Positions 13,172-25,256 of a DNA stretch of 64,000 nt are shown here, piece after piece. This DNA comes from Garcia nutans (lineage: Eukaryota; Streptophyta; Magnoliopsida; Malpighiales; Euphorbiaceae), in assembly GCA_947685225.1 (NCBI GenBank), contig CANTUV010000051.1, forward strand, positions 5,394,001-5,458,000, written 5' to 3'. Each line of letters opens with the position of its first letter. Positions within the stretch are counted from its first letter, which is position 1. The notes under the pieces are model-generated. The model worked only from the letters and a program-made list of their open reading frames with translations. It was not told the origin of the DNA and did no database searches. The position numbers were made by a program, and so were the translations under genes.

Positions 13172-14318
13172 ATGGCATTTTCATTTTACAAATTAAATTA
13201 TCCATCTTTTGTTTTAGAAAATGTATATAAGAATACGAATCAGTATAGAAAAAGATTAAATCTTTCTGTGGCTATACACTTTTCTTCAGTTCTTGCACGA
13301 ATTCATGAGAGAAAAATTTTGTTGCAGTTCAAGAAAATTTCAGGCTCAGGTACAGCATCAAAAGGGTATCGTAATCATAAATCCGATACTTTGCTTAAAC
13401 AGGCGAATACAGTTGGGATCATTGGAGGTGTTTCTGTTATATCTACTCTAATTTTCTTGGAAAAGCTTGTTTGGTGGAGTTCAAGAGATGGAGAAGAAAG
13501 CATACCTTTTGTTGTCTGTAGTGATCCTTCAGTAACTAGAGTGATCCCATCACATAGTTCAGTTCTTTCATTTAATAGTATAAATGCTCGAACTGAATCG
13601 AATTTTGGTGGGATCGTTGAGAATTTGTTGTGGAAAAGGAAATTTCTTGAGCAGTCTGGTGCTTGTTGCCTTGTTCTACCATGCCATGTTTCACATGCTT
13701 GGCATAGGGAGATATCTAAGGGATGTTCGCTGCCATTTTTTCACATAGGTGAGTGTGTTGCCAGTGAGTTAAAAGAAGCTAAGTTGAAGCCACTTGAAGC
13801 TGGAAGTGATGCGCGAATTGGGATGCTTGCTTCAAATGCAACTTTAACTGCTGGTTTTTATCAGGAAAAACTGCAGAACCAGGTACTTATTCCAGTTCTG
13901 TATTTACTTCTGCCTCGTGTATAATGCATGAGATCAGTGATGAATCTACCATTCTACCAACAAAAATTATGTACTGAAAATTATTTAAAAATTTTTAATA
14001 TCTTGATATTTTTTTTCTCATTATTCAAATGAGCAGGGCTTTGAGGTTGTGTCACCGGATAAAGCCACCATGGATCACATTCTAATTCCTGCAACTGAAG
14101 CCCTGAATAGAAGGGATATAGAAGGGGCCAGAAATCTTTTAAGAGTAGCAATCCAGATTCTTTTGATGAGAGCAGCAAACACTGTAATTCTTGCATCAGA
14201 TGAACTTCAAGGTCTGCTGCCTTTTGACGAACCTCTTCTGAGAAAATGCATAGACCCGATGGATGCTTTGGCCAGAGCAACTATAAGCTGGGCTAAGCAT
14301 AAAGAAAATGTTTATTAG
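13172..14318 (+). CDS. Asp/Glu racemase-family protein, two exons, 330 aa
   Basis: Exon 1 is 13172-13882 and exon 2 is 14037-14318. The intron borders are CAG|GTACTT and GAGCAG|GGC, phase 0. An in-frame TGA lies directly before the ATG, which fixes the start. Residues 1-70 are basic and Ser-rich and could be an organelle transit peptide (inference). The family core starts at about residue 80 with VGIIGGVSVISTLIFLEKL and holds one catalytic-type cysteine in LVLPCHVSHAW. GMLASNATLTAGFYQEKL precedes the splice. Members interconvert L- and D-amino acids by a two-cysteine mechanism. Here the second cysteine position, usually GCTEL, reads ASDEL (residues about 287-291), so one catalytic residue is missing. 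A likely 3' splice site (GTGTAG|GTCTG near 13108) suggests an intron in the 5' UTR. The gene converges on NUDT19, with about 570 bp between the stop codons. Confidence 0.88.
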
Positions 14319-14885
14319 AACACTTGAATGGAAATCAGATTCATGACAAGCTTTTGATCAGGTATACAGGGTTCTTTGTTCGAGACATATGCTTCCTGCT
14401 GCATCAGATAATTTGATAGTGATCTTATGGTATGATTTCATTAAATTCTTAAGATGCTTGATGCTCGAGCCTCGAGTTGATATTTAGAAAAAAATGCGTC
14501 AAATATTTAAAACGATAACAATCAATATCGAATAGTTTTTACCCCAAGCTAATGATTCATGAACCCAGGATAGGCAAGCCAATGCTTCTTAAGTTTTTTC
14601 TGTTCTACATCCCCTTGACCAGAAAATACAAACAACAATTAGAGCTCTAAATAAAACCAAACGAATTTATATTCAGGGAGAACTTTATTTAGTTATATAA
14701 CAGAAAGATGTTCCCAAAACTGAAACACCGCAAAATAAAGAAACAAAGGATTGCCTGTCTCCATTTTTTTGAACCATTAATGCTTGATTACAACATGGGA
14801 GCAAATGAATTTTAGGAAAGGAAACAAAGAGAATCTAAATCTAGAATATAATTATCAAGTGGACAATGGTTGAAAAGCATGACTT
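14319..14885. other. shared 3' region between convergent genes
   Basis: It contains the 3' ends of the racemase gene (+) and the Nudix gene (-). No other gene was seen. Polyadenylation sites cannot be fixed without transcript data. Confidence 0.5.
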
Positions 14886-17800
14886 CTACAAATTTGAAAG
14901 AGAACTAATAGGTTGTTTCAATTGAGCTTCCATTCCAATTGTCGAAGATTGTTTAATCCAAGAAGAAATTAAGTGGTGAGCAATTGCAAAAGGACCTGGG
15001 AAAAACATCGGCGCAAGTTCCCCACTTTCCACATTAAAATCTGCTGATAAATTTTGCCCTTTCTCTACACCCTTGCACATCTGATCAACCTTGGCAGCTA
15101 CTGTTCTTTGTGCCTTCTCATATTCTGCCACCATCAATGCTTTTTGGACGTCCTCTCTACTGTGCCATTTAGCATCTAAATAAATAGAAAATTCAATATT
15201 ATCATCATTTCATAAATCCATCAGAAGAATTTGAGCAAACAATCAACTGAATTACATGCTAGCTTTAGTAATTCATTCTACAACTCTACAGCCATTAAAA
15301 TCAAAAGCATTTGCAACTGCCAATGGCCCAAATTACATGCAAAAACAAAATATAATTTTATGATTTTTGTATGAAATCTGCTCAGATTCTTAACGTGTGA
15401 AATTACATAAAGCTAGTTTTTCTCCAGGGGATTTTTATTAGCACTCGTGCTAGATGCAAAAGCTCATAATTTCTTTACCAAACAACCTCATATAGGCATT
15501 TTGCCTATTAACATGCACAGACAAAAAAAGAAAAGATTATAAGATGACGTGTGGCATTTCGATCCTATATTGCATTTAAAATGAAAGAGAGGCATTGCCA
15601 AGAAGCATGGGATTCAAATAGTTTTTTCTGGAAGTAAATGAAAGATAATATAAAGATAAGTAACGGCACTAATCTCATTATGATGGTTTAGCGAACTGGA
15701 GCTTCAACAGTGTCAGTTATGGGTAAAGCTGTGAGGAAAAGAAGACTGCCAACAAATAGTCTTGTTCCCTCCACAATATCTTTTTATAATGCAAATTTAG
15801 TAATTCAGCCAGACAAATTCTTTTATAAATTTTTCTTGTTCTGCTCAATCAGGTTTCATTTAAGATGAATAGAAAATGCATTTGTTTGTTGTTGTTGTCC
15901 TTTATTTTTCCCATTTCCCCATAAAGGATATATAAAGCTTCATCCTGTCTGAATCCTTGTTGTGTAGAGCCATACCCCCATCTAGAGGCGACTAAATTTG
16001 GCGTGGCATTGCTTCTCCATAGTCTGCAGTTTTAAATATTCCTACATGAATTAATTGACTCATTGATAAGCAATTATGCCCAAGCCTCCAAATATTCATT
16101 ATATTCCACTTTTCTCATGATCAAAGGGGTGTGTTGGTGGTGGGTGGGTGGGTTTGGGGGACCTCTAGTGTAAACAGCAGCAAGACATCAAATGCGTTCA
16201 AAGCGCAAGTTCAAAAAATAGATCCATCTATAAGTAACAAAGTACCTTCCAACTCTGCCTTGTCCACATTTATTTCGAGTGATTTGGCATAGGCAAAGAA
16301 ACCCACCATCAGTTGGCATGGCATGCTATTTGGGCCAACTACAAAGGAAAGAAAACAGAGAACAGAGTAATCAGCACCATACTACGAATGAAAGAAATTG
16401 ACAACTTACATGCATTATGGGAGCATAAGAACTCTGTATATTTCAGTCATTCAAAAATGCAGAAACACTATTCCCAAGCAAACAATTAGTCCCCTCCACC
16501 CCAGGACGGAGAAAAATAAAAGAAGATCACGTTCTAGAGATGATCTTCCTATCCTCTCTCTCTCTTTATATATATATGTATGTATGTAAAGTGCTGCTTT
16601 GGATCCTCACCAGAGTTGCAATTTTCATCATTTCACCCAATAATGGTACCGCCACAGAGTAAGAATTGAAGTACCAAAATTAGATGAAAATACCAAATGT
16701 CATAAGTCATGAATGAAAAAGAAACAAAATCCCTTTTCAATCAATTCATAATAATAGGAAAGTTGGCAGTTTATTATTTACTCTTAATATTCAACTTGTA
16801 AAGTATTGGCTTGATGATCAAAATAATAATATCATAGTGGATAGACTAATAAACATAAGATGGTGAGTAACAAGACAACAAGCAACAGTATCATGAACGA
16901 TGACATTACCAAATGGCTGCAAAATAAATAAATTTTTTCTGAATAACACAAATGCCTTGAATACCAATAGAACTTTGTTGAATAATGCCATGGGACCGTG
17001 GTTCAAGTTTATGTATTTCAAGGACATTCCAGAACACACACGCGCGCAAAAGAGAAAAAAAGAGCTGGTAATAGAGGACCTGGTTGCAGCTTGTAAATGA
17101 ATCAATAAGCCCCATGGCCCTGGACATCTCTGTGGCATTATTCACCAAAATTCTAGTGGTATTCAATGACATTCAAGAACACAAAAAGAACATGAGTTGA
17201 TAATAATGGACCTGGTTGCAACTTGCAAATGAATCAATAAGCCCATGGCCCTAGACATCAGTGAAGCAACACAACATGATTTATGCAAGTAGCCAGCACT
17301 TGAGATTAAGATTGCAAAGACCAGCTGATTTTAAACAATTGCAGAAAGTTAATTATCTAAGTGTAGTTTTCATAAGGCAACATTGCTACCAGGCCATGGC
17401 TGAGAACTATGATAGACAACTTCTCCCACTTCAATGCCAGTCTCTTCCCATGTTTCTCTCCTTACTGCCTCTTCTAAGCTTTCTCCTGGCTAAGGACAAT
17501 AGATATATTTCACAAACAAAAATTATAGTGATACAGAGATTAAAATAACAGGTATATTGTGACAGAGCCACAAGTACATATCAGTAGCTATGACTTGCTT
17601 TGGTGGCTGCATATTAAATAATCGCAACTTTAGACAAAATTAAAGTTTTGGCCTGGACTCATACCTCTATGAAACCAGCTAAGCAACTCCACATTCGAGG
17701 TACAAATCTAGATTGTCTGCTTAAGAGGACACGACCATTTTCTCTATCAATAACCAACATAATCACAACCTGTAGTAACAGAACATGGGGTCAAGAAAAC

Positions 17801-18638
17801 AATATGAAAAGTAATGCATCCACGATCTAAGAGTTTCAAACTACTGTGGTAGAAAAGAGACAAGAGGCTTAAACATCACTCTACCGGATCAACACGAGGG
17901 TAAATCCTCTTTTTGCACTGCTCATTTATGCATTGCTTGCGTCTACCAGCTTCCGTGGGGACTGTTTTTGTTCCACAGTGTCCACAAAAATGTGATAAGT
18001 TATGCCATTCTAGCAATGCCCTGGCCTGAGAAAGTGAAACCAAACAATATATATGCAAATCTTAACAATCAAGTGACGTAACATATGACAAGGGTCCAAT
18101 GCAATGCAATTAACGGTGACTAATGAAAGGATGAAAATACACAGAGCAAGGCTCCAAACCCAAGAAGAAAATGAAAAAGACGAAAATTTCAAGCCAGAGA
18201 AAGGAGAAAAAAGGGTGGTGGTGGGGGGGGCAAAGTATGTGCGAAAACCTGAAACCCACACTAAGCCTTAGGGGCAAACTCAAAACGTTTACAAAGATCA
18301 AGATAAAAGGGGAAAGTATGACAGTAGTTAATCTTCCTAGGGAAAAGAAATAAAAAAGACTAAATCTTTTGACTCATTAACTTATGCAATAAAGAAATTT
18401 AATGCAGAATCAAAACAAAATGGAACTTGTACATGTCACTCAGTCAAATTACTTAAATAGGTTTCAAGTTTCATTTAGAATCACAATACAGGTAATAGGG
18501 CTGCACCAAATGTCTGCTCTTCTCTCTTTTACAACCCAGGGATTTTGCTCTTTTAGAATCCCCCTCACAATTAATCACTACCTTAATCCCCCAGACAGTC
18601 TAAATGTTTGAAAGCTATAACCAAAACTCCAGTGTTTG

Positions 18639-18670
<32 letters not shown>

Positions 18671-19696
18671 CATTTATGAATAAAATTATTTCCTTGTGCA
18701 AATACCAGCAGTAATAATACTCTTATATCCAATTGTCATATCTATATCACATGATATATCTATAGCTTTACTTCCCAGGTTATAATTTCATTATAAATAA
18801 TCAGGTAAAGAGAACACATTACAAATCTAAGCTGTAATTCAGGGAAGAAAAAGGGGAAAGTAACTACCAAAAACCAACATGTCTCAAGCAGAAACATATA
18901 GGAGTTTAGATTCTAAAAGCAGGATAGCTTTATCTGTTCATCTCTTGCTTTCAACAAAGTGCACGTAGTTTAACTTGTGTTTTGCAGAAAGAAAAATGGC
19001 AAACTTAAAAGATGCATATTCATATTACTATTTAAATCGAACTTGGAGCTATACCAAAATCCATGCTCATCACAAGCACTATCAATATGATAAAATGAGA
19101 CCTTAAAACTTAAATTATCCACCAATACAAATACTAGTAAGTAGAAACAGTACATAAATTAGGAAAATCCAAAAAAAAAGAACTTAAATTTAATGACCAA
19201 AATAACTTACATGACCTGCAATAGCCAAATCCCCCATGGCTCGCTCATTTGCCCAATCCGTAGCTACCATAAGCGTCCTCAATTCAACAAAGCAAAATTG
19301 CTTGCTAGTCAATTCAGTGGCCAAAATACCCTCACTAGAAACATCAACTGCCCAATAAACCACATCCTCTTCAGACCTTGAACCCAAATAAACCATTCTA
19401 TCTTCGGTCAATTCAACACCAGAACTAGCCAACAAACTTCTACAATCAGCCAAACTGATCCAACCCAGGTGCCAGTTTGGCTCAGAATCACCATCGCTAC
19501 TCGAAGAGGCCAACGGCCTGCCCTTTCTAAAAGGTAAAACCTTGAAATTAACCGAAAATATTTGGTGGGTATTGTCTAAAAGTTGAGCCTTGAGGGTTTC
19601 AATGGCTAAGGTTGGAGATAAAGGATCAGTAGGTTTGAGGGTTTTGGATCTCAGGGGGTTGCCTGCAAAGGCATGGGATTGTAGGTTTATGGACAT
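14886..19696 (-). CDS. NUDT19: Nudix hydrolase, NADH pyrophosphatase type (NUDT19-like), six exons, 404 aa
   Basis: Exons on the - strand are 19696-19211, 18025-17885, 17769-17665, 17489-17390, 16338-16246 and 15175-14886. They total 1215 nt, stay in frame at every junction and have GT..AG introns. The start is the first ATG after an upstream in-frame stop. Exon 1 encodes the N-terminal domain. Exon 2 encodes a zinc ribbon (FCGHCG, then CINEQC). Exons 3-4 encode the Nudix core: GFIEPGESLEEAVRRETWEE fits the GX5EX7REUXEEXGU pattern, and the SQPWP signature of the NADH pyrophosphatase group follows. Members cleave NADH to NMNH and AMP. The protein ends in SNL, a weak peroxisome-type tripeptide; Arabidopsis NUDT19 is assigned to the chloroplast, so location is open. 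Length matches the family and there are no lesions. Confidence 0.93.
17015..17265. repeat. 132-bp tandem duplication in NUDT19 intron 4
   Basis: GACCTGGTTGCAGCTTG at 17077 and GACCTGGTTGCAACTTG at 17209 start blocks that continue as AATGAATCAATAAGCC..CATGGCCCT. The preceding CATTCxAGAACACA words are repeated too. The two copies differ at several bases and by a small insertion. It is intronic. Confidence 0.75.
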
Positions 19697-20498
19697 AGTA
19701 GTAGTGAAATATTGGAGAGCTCTTGTTGCGGTGGTTTTGAGGGAGAGTTTTTTGAAGAGCGAACAGAGGAGAGTAGTTGCAGGCGATGAAAGAGAAGAGA
19801 GATCTCTCTCTTCGATCCATTTGGGTGGCTATATTTTAATTTGTTTTGTAAGTTTGAAGAGAGAGAGAGAGAGTTTGGTGGTGGTGGCTTGGTGTAATAA
19901 AACGACAACTGTCCTGATTATGAATTGTTGGACATGTGATGGGACTCTTCATATGTCCGATTTGGACTTTGCCCTTTCAGACCATTATCTGCATCTTAAG
20001 GGAGAGGAAACACTGTTTCAATTGAATCGAGTATTCATTTATTCGTTGTTTTCCAGAAAGAAAATATGTAATATTTGCTGTCCATTAACTGTTGGTTTAG
20101 CAGATTGAAAAGTTAATTCTTTTCTAGAAACCAAAATGGGAATGGAAATAATATCAAATAATCATCAGACTTTCATTCATATTTGCTAAAAATAAATAAA
20201 TAAATTTCATTTCGAATCAGGAAAATATAAACTACGTAAAAATTGCAAATATTCTTCAATGAATACAAACAATTGGAAATAAATGAGGGAGAAAAAAAAG
20301 ATTGAAAATAAACCTATATAAAAATCTATCACCTATGTAACAAAAGCGGAGTGAAAAATGAATTTCCTCATGCTCTATGCCCTTACAACAACTCAACATC
20401 CTATAGACCGAAATTTTCTTATATGAAGGCAGAATCTTTAAAAATTTTCTTGATGCATCTCACAAAATTATCATGATTAAACAGGTAAGTATTTGAGC
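19697..20498. promoter_or_regulatory. NUDT19 upstream region and CCCH gene 3' region
   Basis: The start codon of NUDT19 and the stop codon of the CCCH gene, both on the - strand, are 802 bp apart. A CT/GA run at 19858-19873, about 165 bp upstream of the NUDT19 ATG, is the pyrimidine-rich leader or core-promoter element often seen at plant transcription starts. No clear TATA box was assigned. Confidence 0.45.
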
Positions 20499-23224
20499 TT
20501 AACTCTCCACTTGGTTTGTCAAGTTCTGCACTAAAGGTAGATCATCAAGCCAATCACCATAAATTCGATTTATTTTCCTAGGTCCTTTCCACTTCAATAA
20601 GCACTTCTTACTATGTTCTTCTTCAACTACACGAGGGACACTTGCAGTAATGCTCGGAGAAATTGTATTAGCAATAACAGGTGGTTGTTTGATCAAAATG
20701 GAGCCTGCAATTCCTGCTTCCCCTTCAGCACGTCCACCAGACCCTTGTAATTCTGATATCAATAAAAAGTTTTTGTTAGTGAACTGTAACAACTAACCAT
20801 CCACCAAAATATGTTTAGGAATAGGAGCGAAGCTAGATTTTTAATAGAAAATGGGCAAATTTTCACTTATAATTTTGACTTCACTCTTATTTTTTCTTCA
20901 TATTATTGTCTCATTGCTTACTAAATTAATAATATATATATATATGTACACACACTTGCAAATTTATTTAATGATATATGAAAAAATAAAGATAAAATAA
21001 TATTATTTCACGAAGATAATCTTTTAAGAAAAAAAGTTGAATAAAAAAATTATCACATAATATTAAAAGCAGAAATAATAAAATTAAAAATAAAACCAAA
21101 AAGAAGAAAATTAAAAGAATTTTTTTTTAAAAAAACTGAAGATTCTAACCTTATGTTATTTTTTATTTATTTTATTTTTTATTCTGCTTTTAATTTCTTC
21201 CTAATCTCTTGATTTATTGGATGAGTTCAAGTTAATTTAGTTGAAAAAATTTGTCATTTTTTTTCTCCATTGAAGAGTATATTTTTTAATTTTTTTAGAA
21301 AAACATATTTATTTAGTAAAAAAATAATTTATTGGGGTTTTTTTACTTAATCTAAAGAAGAGATAGGAAACAATTTAAATTTTGAAGAGGGCAAATAAAA
21401 AATTTTAAAATTTTTCTATATATACATGTATATGTATTTTTTTTTTGAAAATAGAAGAGGGTAGTTGCCCCCTTCTATTACATGTGCCTTCGCCCTTGTT
21501 TAGGAATCCTTTGTTTCCTCACTAAGGGAGCAAAAACCTCTTTTCAGTGGAGAAGCAGTGTACAAACAATATTAGTCTTAATTCATAACCACTTCCAAAA
21601 GGGTCAAAACTCGAGTTGACAGATTTAATAAAAATTTATTTTTTCCTTCCACAAAAGTATACAAAAAGGGAAAGATGGAGCGGAACCCTTAACTAAAAGG
21701 TGAAGAGTGAAACTTTTGTTTATTTGACATTTAAAGGAGTAAATAATTATCCTTAGAACCCTGAACTAACAGCAAAATCAAGAAACATCCCAACTTTAAC
21801 ACTGAACTAATAGCAAAATCAAGAAACATACCAACTTTTTCATGTACATGAAAACAATCAAGAGGAGAACAAAAAGAGAAAGGTAAACAAAAATGAGAAT
21901 TACATGCATTATTCATATTGCATACTTCTATCTGGGGAGAGGTAAATTATCTAACATGCTCTATAGTAATTCATATGTCCAAGTTCTAGGACCAGTCCAG
22001 TCAAATCATAAAACTCAAATTGAGAACTTGAAAGTTTTATTATCTTGATACATCAGACAGAAATATGCTAATGCCTAGTTGTGCAAATGTAAAAGCATCC
22101 ACATAAAAATAACTAGATATTACAATGTCATACAGAAGTCATTAATCCCCCTCCCCATCTCATCCTATCAGGTTGTCACACATATGGTATTATAGATTAC
22201 AGGTGGAAAGTGAACAATTTTTTTGGTTTCATAACAATTCAACAAAAGAATGCATAAGCACTTTCATCAATTATATCCAATCCAAAAGTTATTACCTACT
22301 TTTTAATGATCCCATTTTACCAACTATATCCCTGGAGTTAAATCATGAAACAAATTCCAAACCAAACAAAAAGGAAAGCAAACTTGCTAGATGGAAAACA
22401 GGAGATTAATGCAATTGAATAATTCATGAATTTATCCAACAGCACATACCAGATTGTCCATGAGCAAAGTGACATTTCTCACCAAAGGGGCAGTGACCTG
22501 TAGTCTCCCACTTGGTACACAACTTTGTCTTCCAATAAACAGGCTTCATATTCCCTTGAAAAGCATCTGCATTTGCATTATTGACAGGCTTGTTAACTTC
22601 GGCTGCATTCATCCCACCATTTACATGCACCATTGACTGCCCTGTAGTTTCGATACTAATTGCAGAACTCTCCCTAAACTTCCTTATATCATCCCTAAAC
22701 TTCGATGGATACTCATGAAGAAAATTACACCTATCACCATAAGGACACTCCTCCCCATTATAAAATTTCTTACAAAGCTTCATCTTGTGAATTATCCTCT
22801 GATCATCATCCCAATTCCCTGAAGGTGTATCCTCTTCACCTCGAGCGCCTACACCTACTAGTTCTTGCCAACTTGGAGGAGGCTGCCTCAAATCTTGCAT
22901 ACCATGAGCAAAGTTGCAATTCTCACCATTCCTACAATTACTAGTCTTTAATTGTGCACACATTCTGGTCTTAAAAAATATGTTTGTTGTTCCTTTATTG
23001 ACTGGAAGGTTGTTTGGCAGGGGAATCCTTGAATTCAAGGATTGACTATTGTTATCCTCAGAATTTCTGGGTCTTTTGTGAGAAGGTTGGGGATCAAATT
23101 GTGAAAGTGAGGATAGGTCAAATTGTTCATTGCTCTTTAAAGGGAATTGAGGCCAAATACCAATGGCATCACTCCCTGACTGGTATGGACTCGTAAAAGG
23201 AGGCTGATAATCAGAGTAACTCAT
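20499..23224 (-). CDS. CCCH zinc-finger protein (C3H39/C3H56-like), two exons, 342 aa
   Basis: Exon 1 is 23224-22450 and exon 2 is 20752-20499 (- strand). They join in frame (775 + 254 nt) across a 1.7-kb intron with borders CTG|GTATGT and ATCAG|AA. Three CCCH fingers are visible. The first is CAQLKTSNCRNGENCNFAH at about residues 89-107. The second is CKKFYNGEECPYGDRCNFLH in the middle. The third is CTKWETTGHCPFGEKCHFAH near residue 240. All twelve zinc ligands are present. The N-terminus is Ser/Pro/Gln-rich with a KRPR patch, and exon 2 is an acidic and basic tail ending QVES. Proteins of this plant subgroup have KH-free triple fingers and bind RNA; the exact target is unknown. A hAT MITE sits in the intron. 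Confidence 0.92.
20822..21498. mobile_element. hAT-type MITE in the CCCH gene intron
   Basis: The left end TAGGAGCGAAG and the inverted right end CAAGGGCGAAG form terminal inverted repeats. They are flanked by an exact 8-bp duplication TTTAGGAA at 20814-20821 and 21499-21506. The 677-bp body is AT-rich and non-coding. Its ends match the 10760-10947 MITE (CAGGGGCGAAG), so both belong to one family or superfamily branch. It lies about 1 kb from the donor side and 70 bp from the acceptor of the host intron. Confidence 0.85.
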
Positions 23225-23830
23225 TTTCAGTAAATTATTTCACTTTTGGGTAAGTGATCTCCAAGTCCTGGATTCAGTAAACTAATTCAGATCAATGTAT
23301 AATACAATCTAAAAAACAATCAATCTCAATTAAATAATTATCGACAAGAATGTAAAAGTATAATTTCAAAAACCCAGATGCAAGTTTGTTGTTCTAAATT
23401 AACAAATATAGACTGAAATCAACAATACCAAGATGGTTTTGGTGAAACAAAACATTCCCGAAAAAAATCTAAAGAATTTAACTTACTTGAGAGAAGTAAC
23501 GATCGTATTAAGAAAAACCGAAGAGTACCCATAAGAGGATTAAGGCCAAAAATGAGATTAATTGAATGAATCAAGAGAATAAGACTGATTAATTCGAGAG
23601 AGTCAAGAGAACAAAAAAAAAAAAACTCCAACTTGAAACCTATACGAGTGATCAAAGTCGACAACTTTGCGTCTGTAACATATACATGTATAAATATATA
23701 TATGTCCAAATAGGAAAACCTATACAAACCGCAGTACGGAAAGGAATGATAGACGCAGTGATGTGTTAAAAACCCTAGCCGCCAAATCAAAGGGGCAACA
23801 AGAATTTTTAAAATAAACCCTAAAACCCTA
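23225..23830 (-). promoter_or_regulatory. 5' UTR with probable intron and upstream region of the CCCH gene
   Basis: On the - strand a donor TCAA|GTAAGT occurs at 23487/23486 and an acceptor CCAG|GACTTGG at 23268/23267, 42 bases before the ATG. This suggests a 219-bp intron in the leader. CCCTAA-type words at 23815-23840 lie upstream. The assignment rests on splice-site match only. Confidence 0.45.
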
Positions 23831-24299
23831 AATGGATAAACCCCTAATTCTAAATATGATCCTACTGTTACGCCACTATTGACAAAATCCCACTAATTAC
23901 GTTTTTCCTTTTTCTTTTCTTTTATTTTTTCTTTTATTTTTCCATTTTTATTATCTTTCTACCTTTCCTTTATTTTCTATCTTTTTTATTTAACCGACAT
24001 TTCCAACTACATAAAGTCCTACATACCACTTAGGGAAATCCATGCCATAGATATTTCTAGTGTGTTAATATAGGGTCAACTAAGAGCTGCAAGTATCACA
24101 CATAACATACTATATTTATGAATACAGATGAATAAATAGAATAGTATTTCACCATATCTATTTCATGCATAGTCCATAACACAGCCTCTCTTGAGCCAGA
24201 ATAAGACAACGCTCTTTTAACAAATCTAATTAATATACTCAATATTAACTCATAAAGATTATTGCATTGTTTACAAATATATAAAAAGTAAATCAGGAA
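23831..24299. other. spacer between the CCCH gene and the endogenous caulimovirid
   Basis: A long T/C-rich stretch (23905-23990) is followed by AT-rich DNA. No gene is seen. The exact low-coordinate end of the viral insertion lies somewhere here and cannot be fixed. Confidence 0.4.
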
Positions 24300-24309
24300 A
24301 AAAGAGGTT

Positions 24310-24645
24310 TTTTAGAAATTCATAGTTTTTATTAAGAGGGAGAATTTAGTCTGAAAGACCTTGTTCTCCTAACAGATACAAACTCTTTTATATAGAGGAA
24401 GAGAGGATAATCTATACAAACTTAAGATCGTCATGGATGATCTCAGACTTCACTAAATTTTACGAACATATGAGAAAAAAGTAAATCCACTTAGAATTAT
24501 TACAAATAATAACTCCATTACTAAAAAGTAAAGTAATATAGGATAATAATATTTCTAATAAGTGAGATAATTGTAGCTCCACTATCTGAATTATTATGAT
24601 AAGTGAGATAACTATAGCTCCACTATTTGAATCATTATGAATGAG
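24310..24645 (-). promoter_or_regulatory. probable caulimovirid 35S-type promoter and poly(A) signal
   Basis: On the - strand a TATA box (TATATAAAAG, 24395-24386) is followed about 50-60 bases later by AATAAAAA (near 24334-24327). This is the close promoter and poly(A) arrangement of pararetroviruses. Upstream of the TATA box a roughly 39-bp direct repeat is centred on TAGCTCCACTATxTGAAT (near 24574 and 24612), a possible enhancer repeat. It points toward the CCCH gene, which is on the same strand about 1.1 kb further on. Confidence 0.55.
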
Positions 24646-24699
24646 AAGGTGACATGTTCATGTTTCTGTAGTCTTCAATGTCTGAGTCATAAAAAGTGT

Positions 24700-25251
24700 G
24701 AACTATAGGATTCTTTTCATATGCTTAAGTCGAAAGTGGGCTGAGTTGTCTTTGTTTCTATCTGGATTGATGCTAAGGTCTCATCAATGTCCCTTCTTTT
24801 TTGAAAATCCAAACATACCTATTACTAGTTCACAAGCAGCACAGAGAGATTCTTAATTATCTCTTCTAACTCAGATTGACCTAATTGTCAGAACAGAATA
24901 TGACTCCTCATCAACTCAAAGAAATGTTGATGGTATTCACTGTCTTGAAAGTATTCTCTAGTGAGCTGGAAAGAAAGCTTAATGGTGGTTTCTGCATGCT
25001 ACTGGTCATGTCTTGTCCAATTTCTAATTTTCACCATTGCAGTGCAGATGAGTGGATTTTTGATGAACAACGAAGAATTATTAAATTCATAGAAGTGAAC
25101 TTTTTAATTCTATTTGCTTTTGGGTATTGTAGAAAAGTTGACTACAGTAAGTCTTTTAGTGGGTGGCATGATTTCTTGGCCAAAAAACTCAAGTTTGAGG
25201 ATACTGAAAATAAGGTATATGAAAAATGAAAATGGCATGAAAATTTCTTAC
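24700..25251 (-). pseudogene. probable 3' end of the caulimovirid coding region, unassigned
   Basis: This stretch lies between the viral promoter and the first solo LTR and should be the last viral segment. - strand translation gives broken frames with no motif I can name. The longest open frame is actually on the + strand (24885-25229, 114 aa), without recognisable similarity and with uneven composition. I take it as a chance frame opposite degraded viral sequence. Confidence 0.35.
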
Positions 25252-25256
25252 TTCTA

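Noticed and set aside
19590..20108. 172-aa + strand frame
   Set aside because: It runs antisense over NUDT19 exon 1 and its promoter and has no recognisable content.
24885..25229. 114-aa + strand frame next to solo LTR 1
   Set aside because: No recognisable similarity. It lies opposite the degraded end of the - strand viral copy and ends at the LTR border region, so chance openness is the simpler reading.
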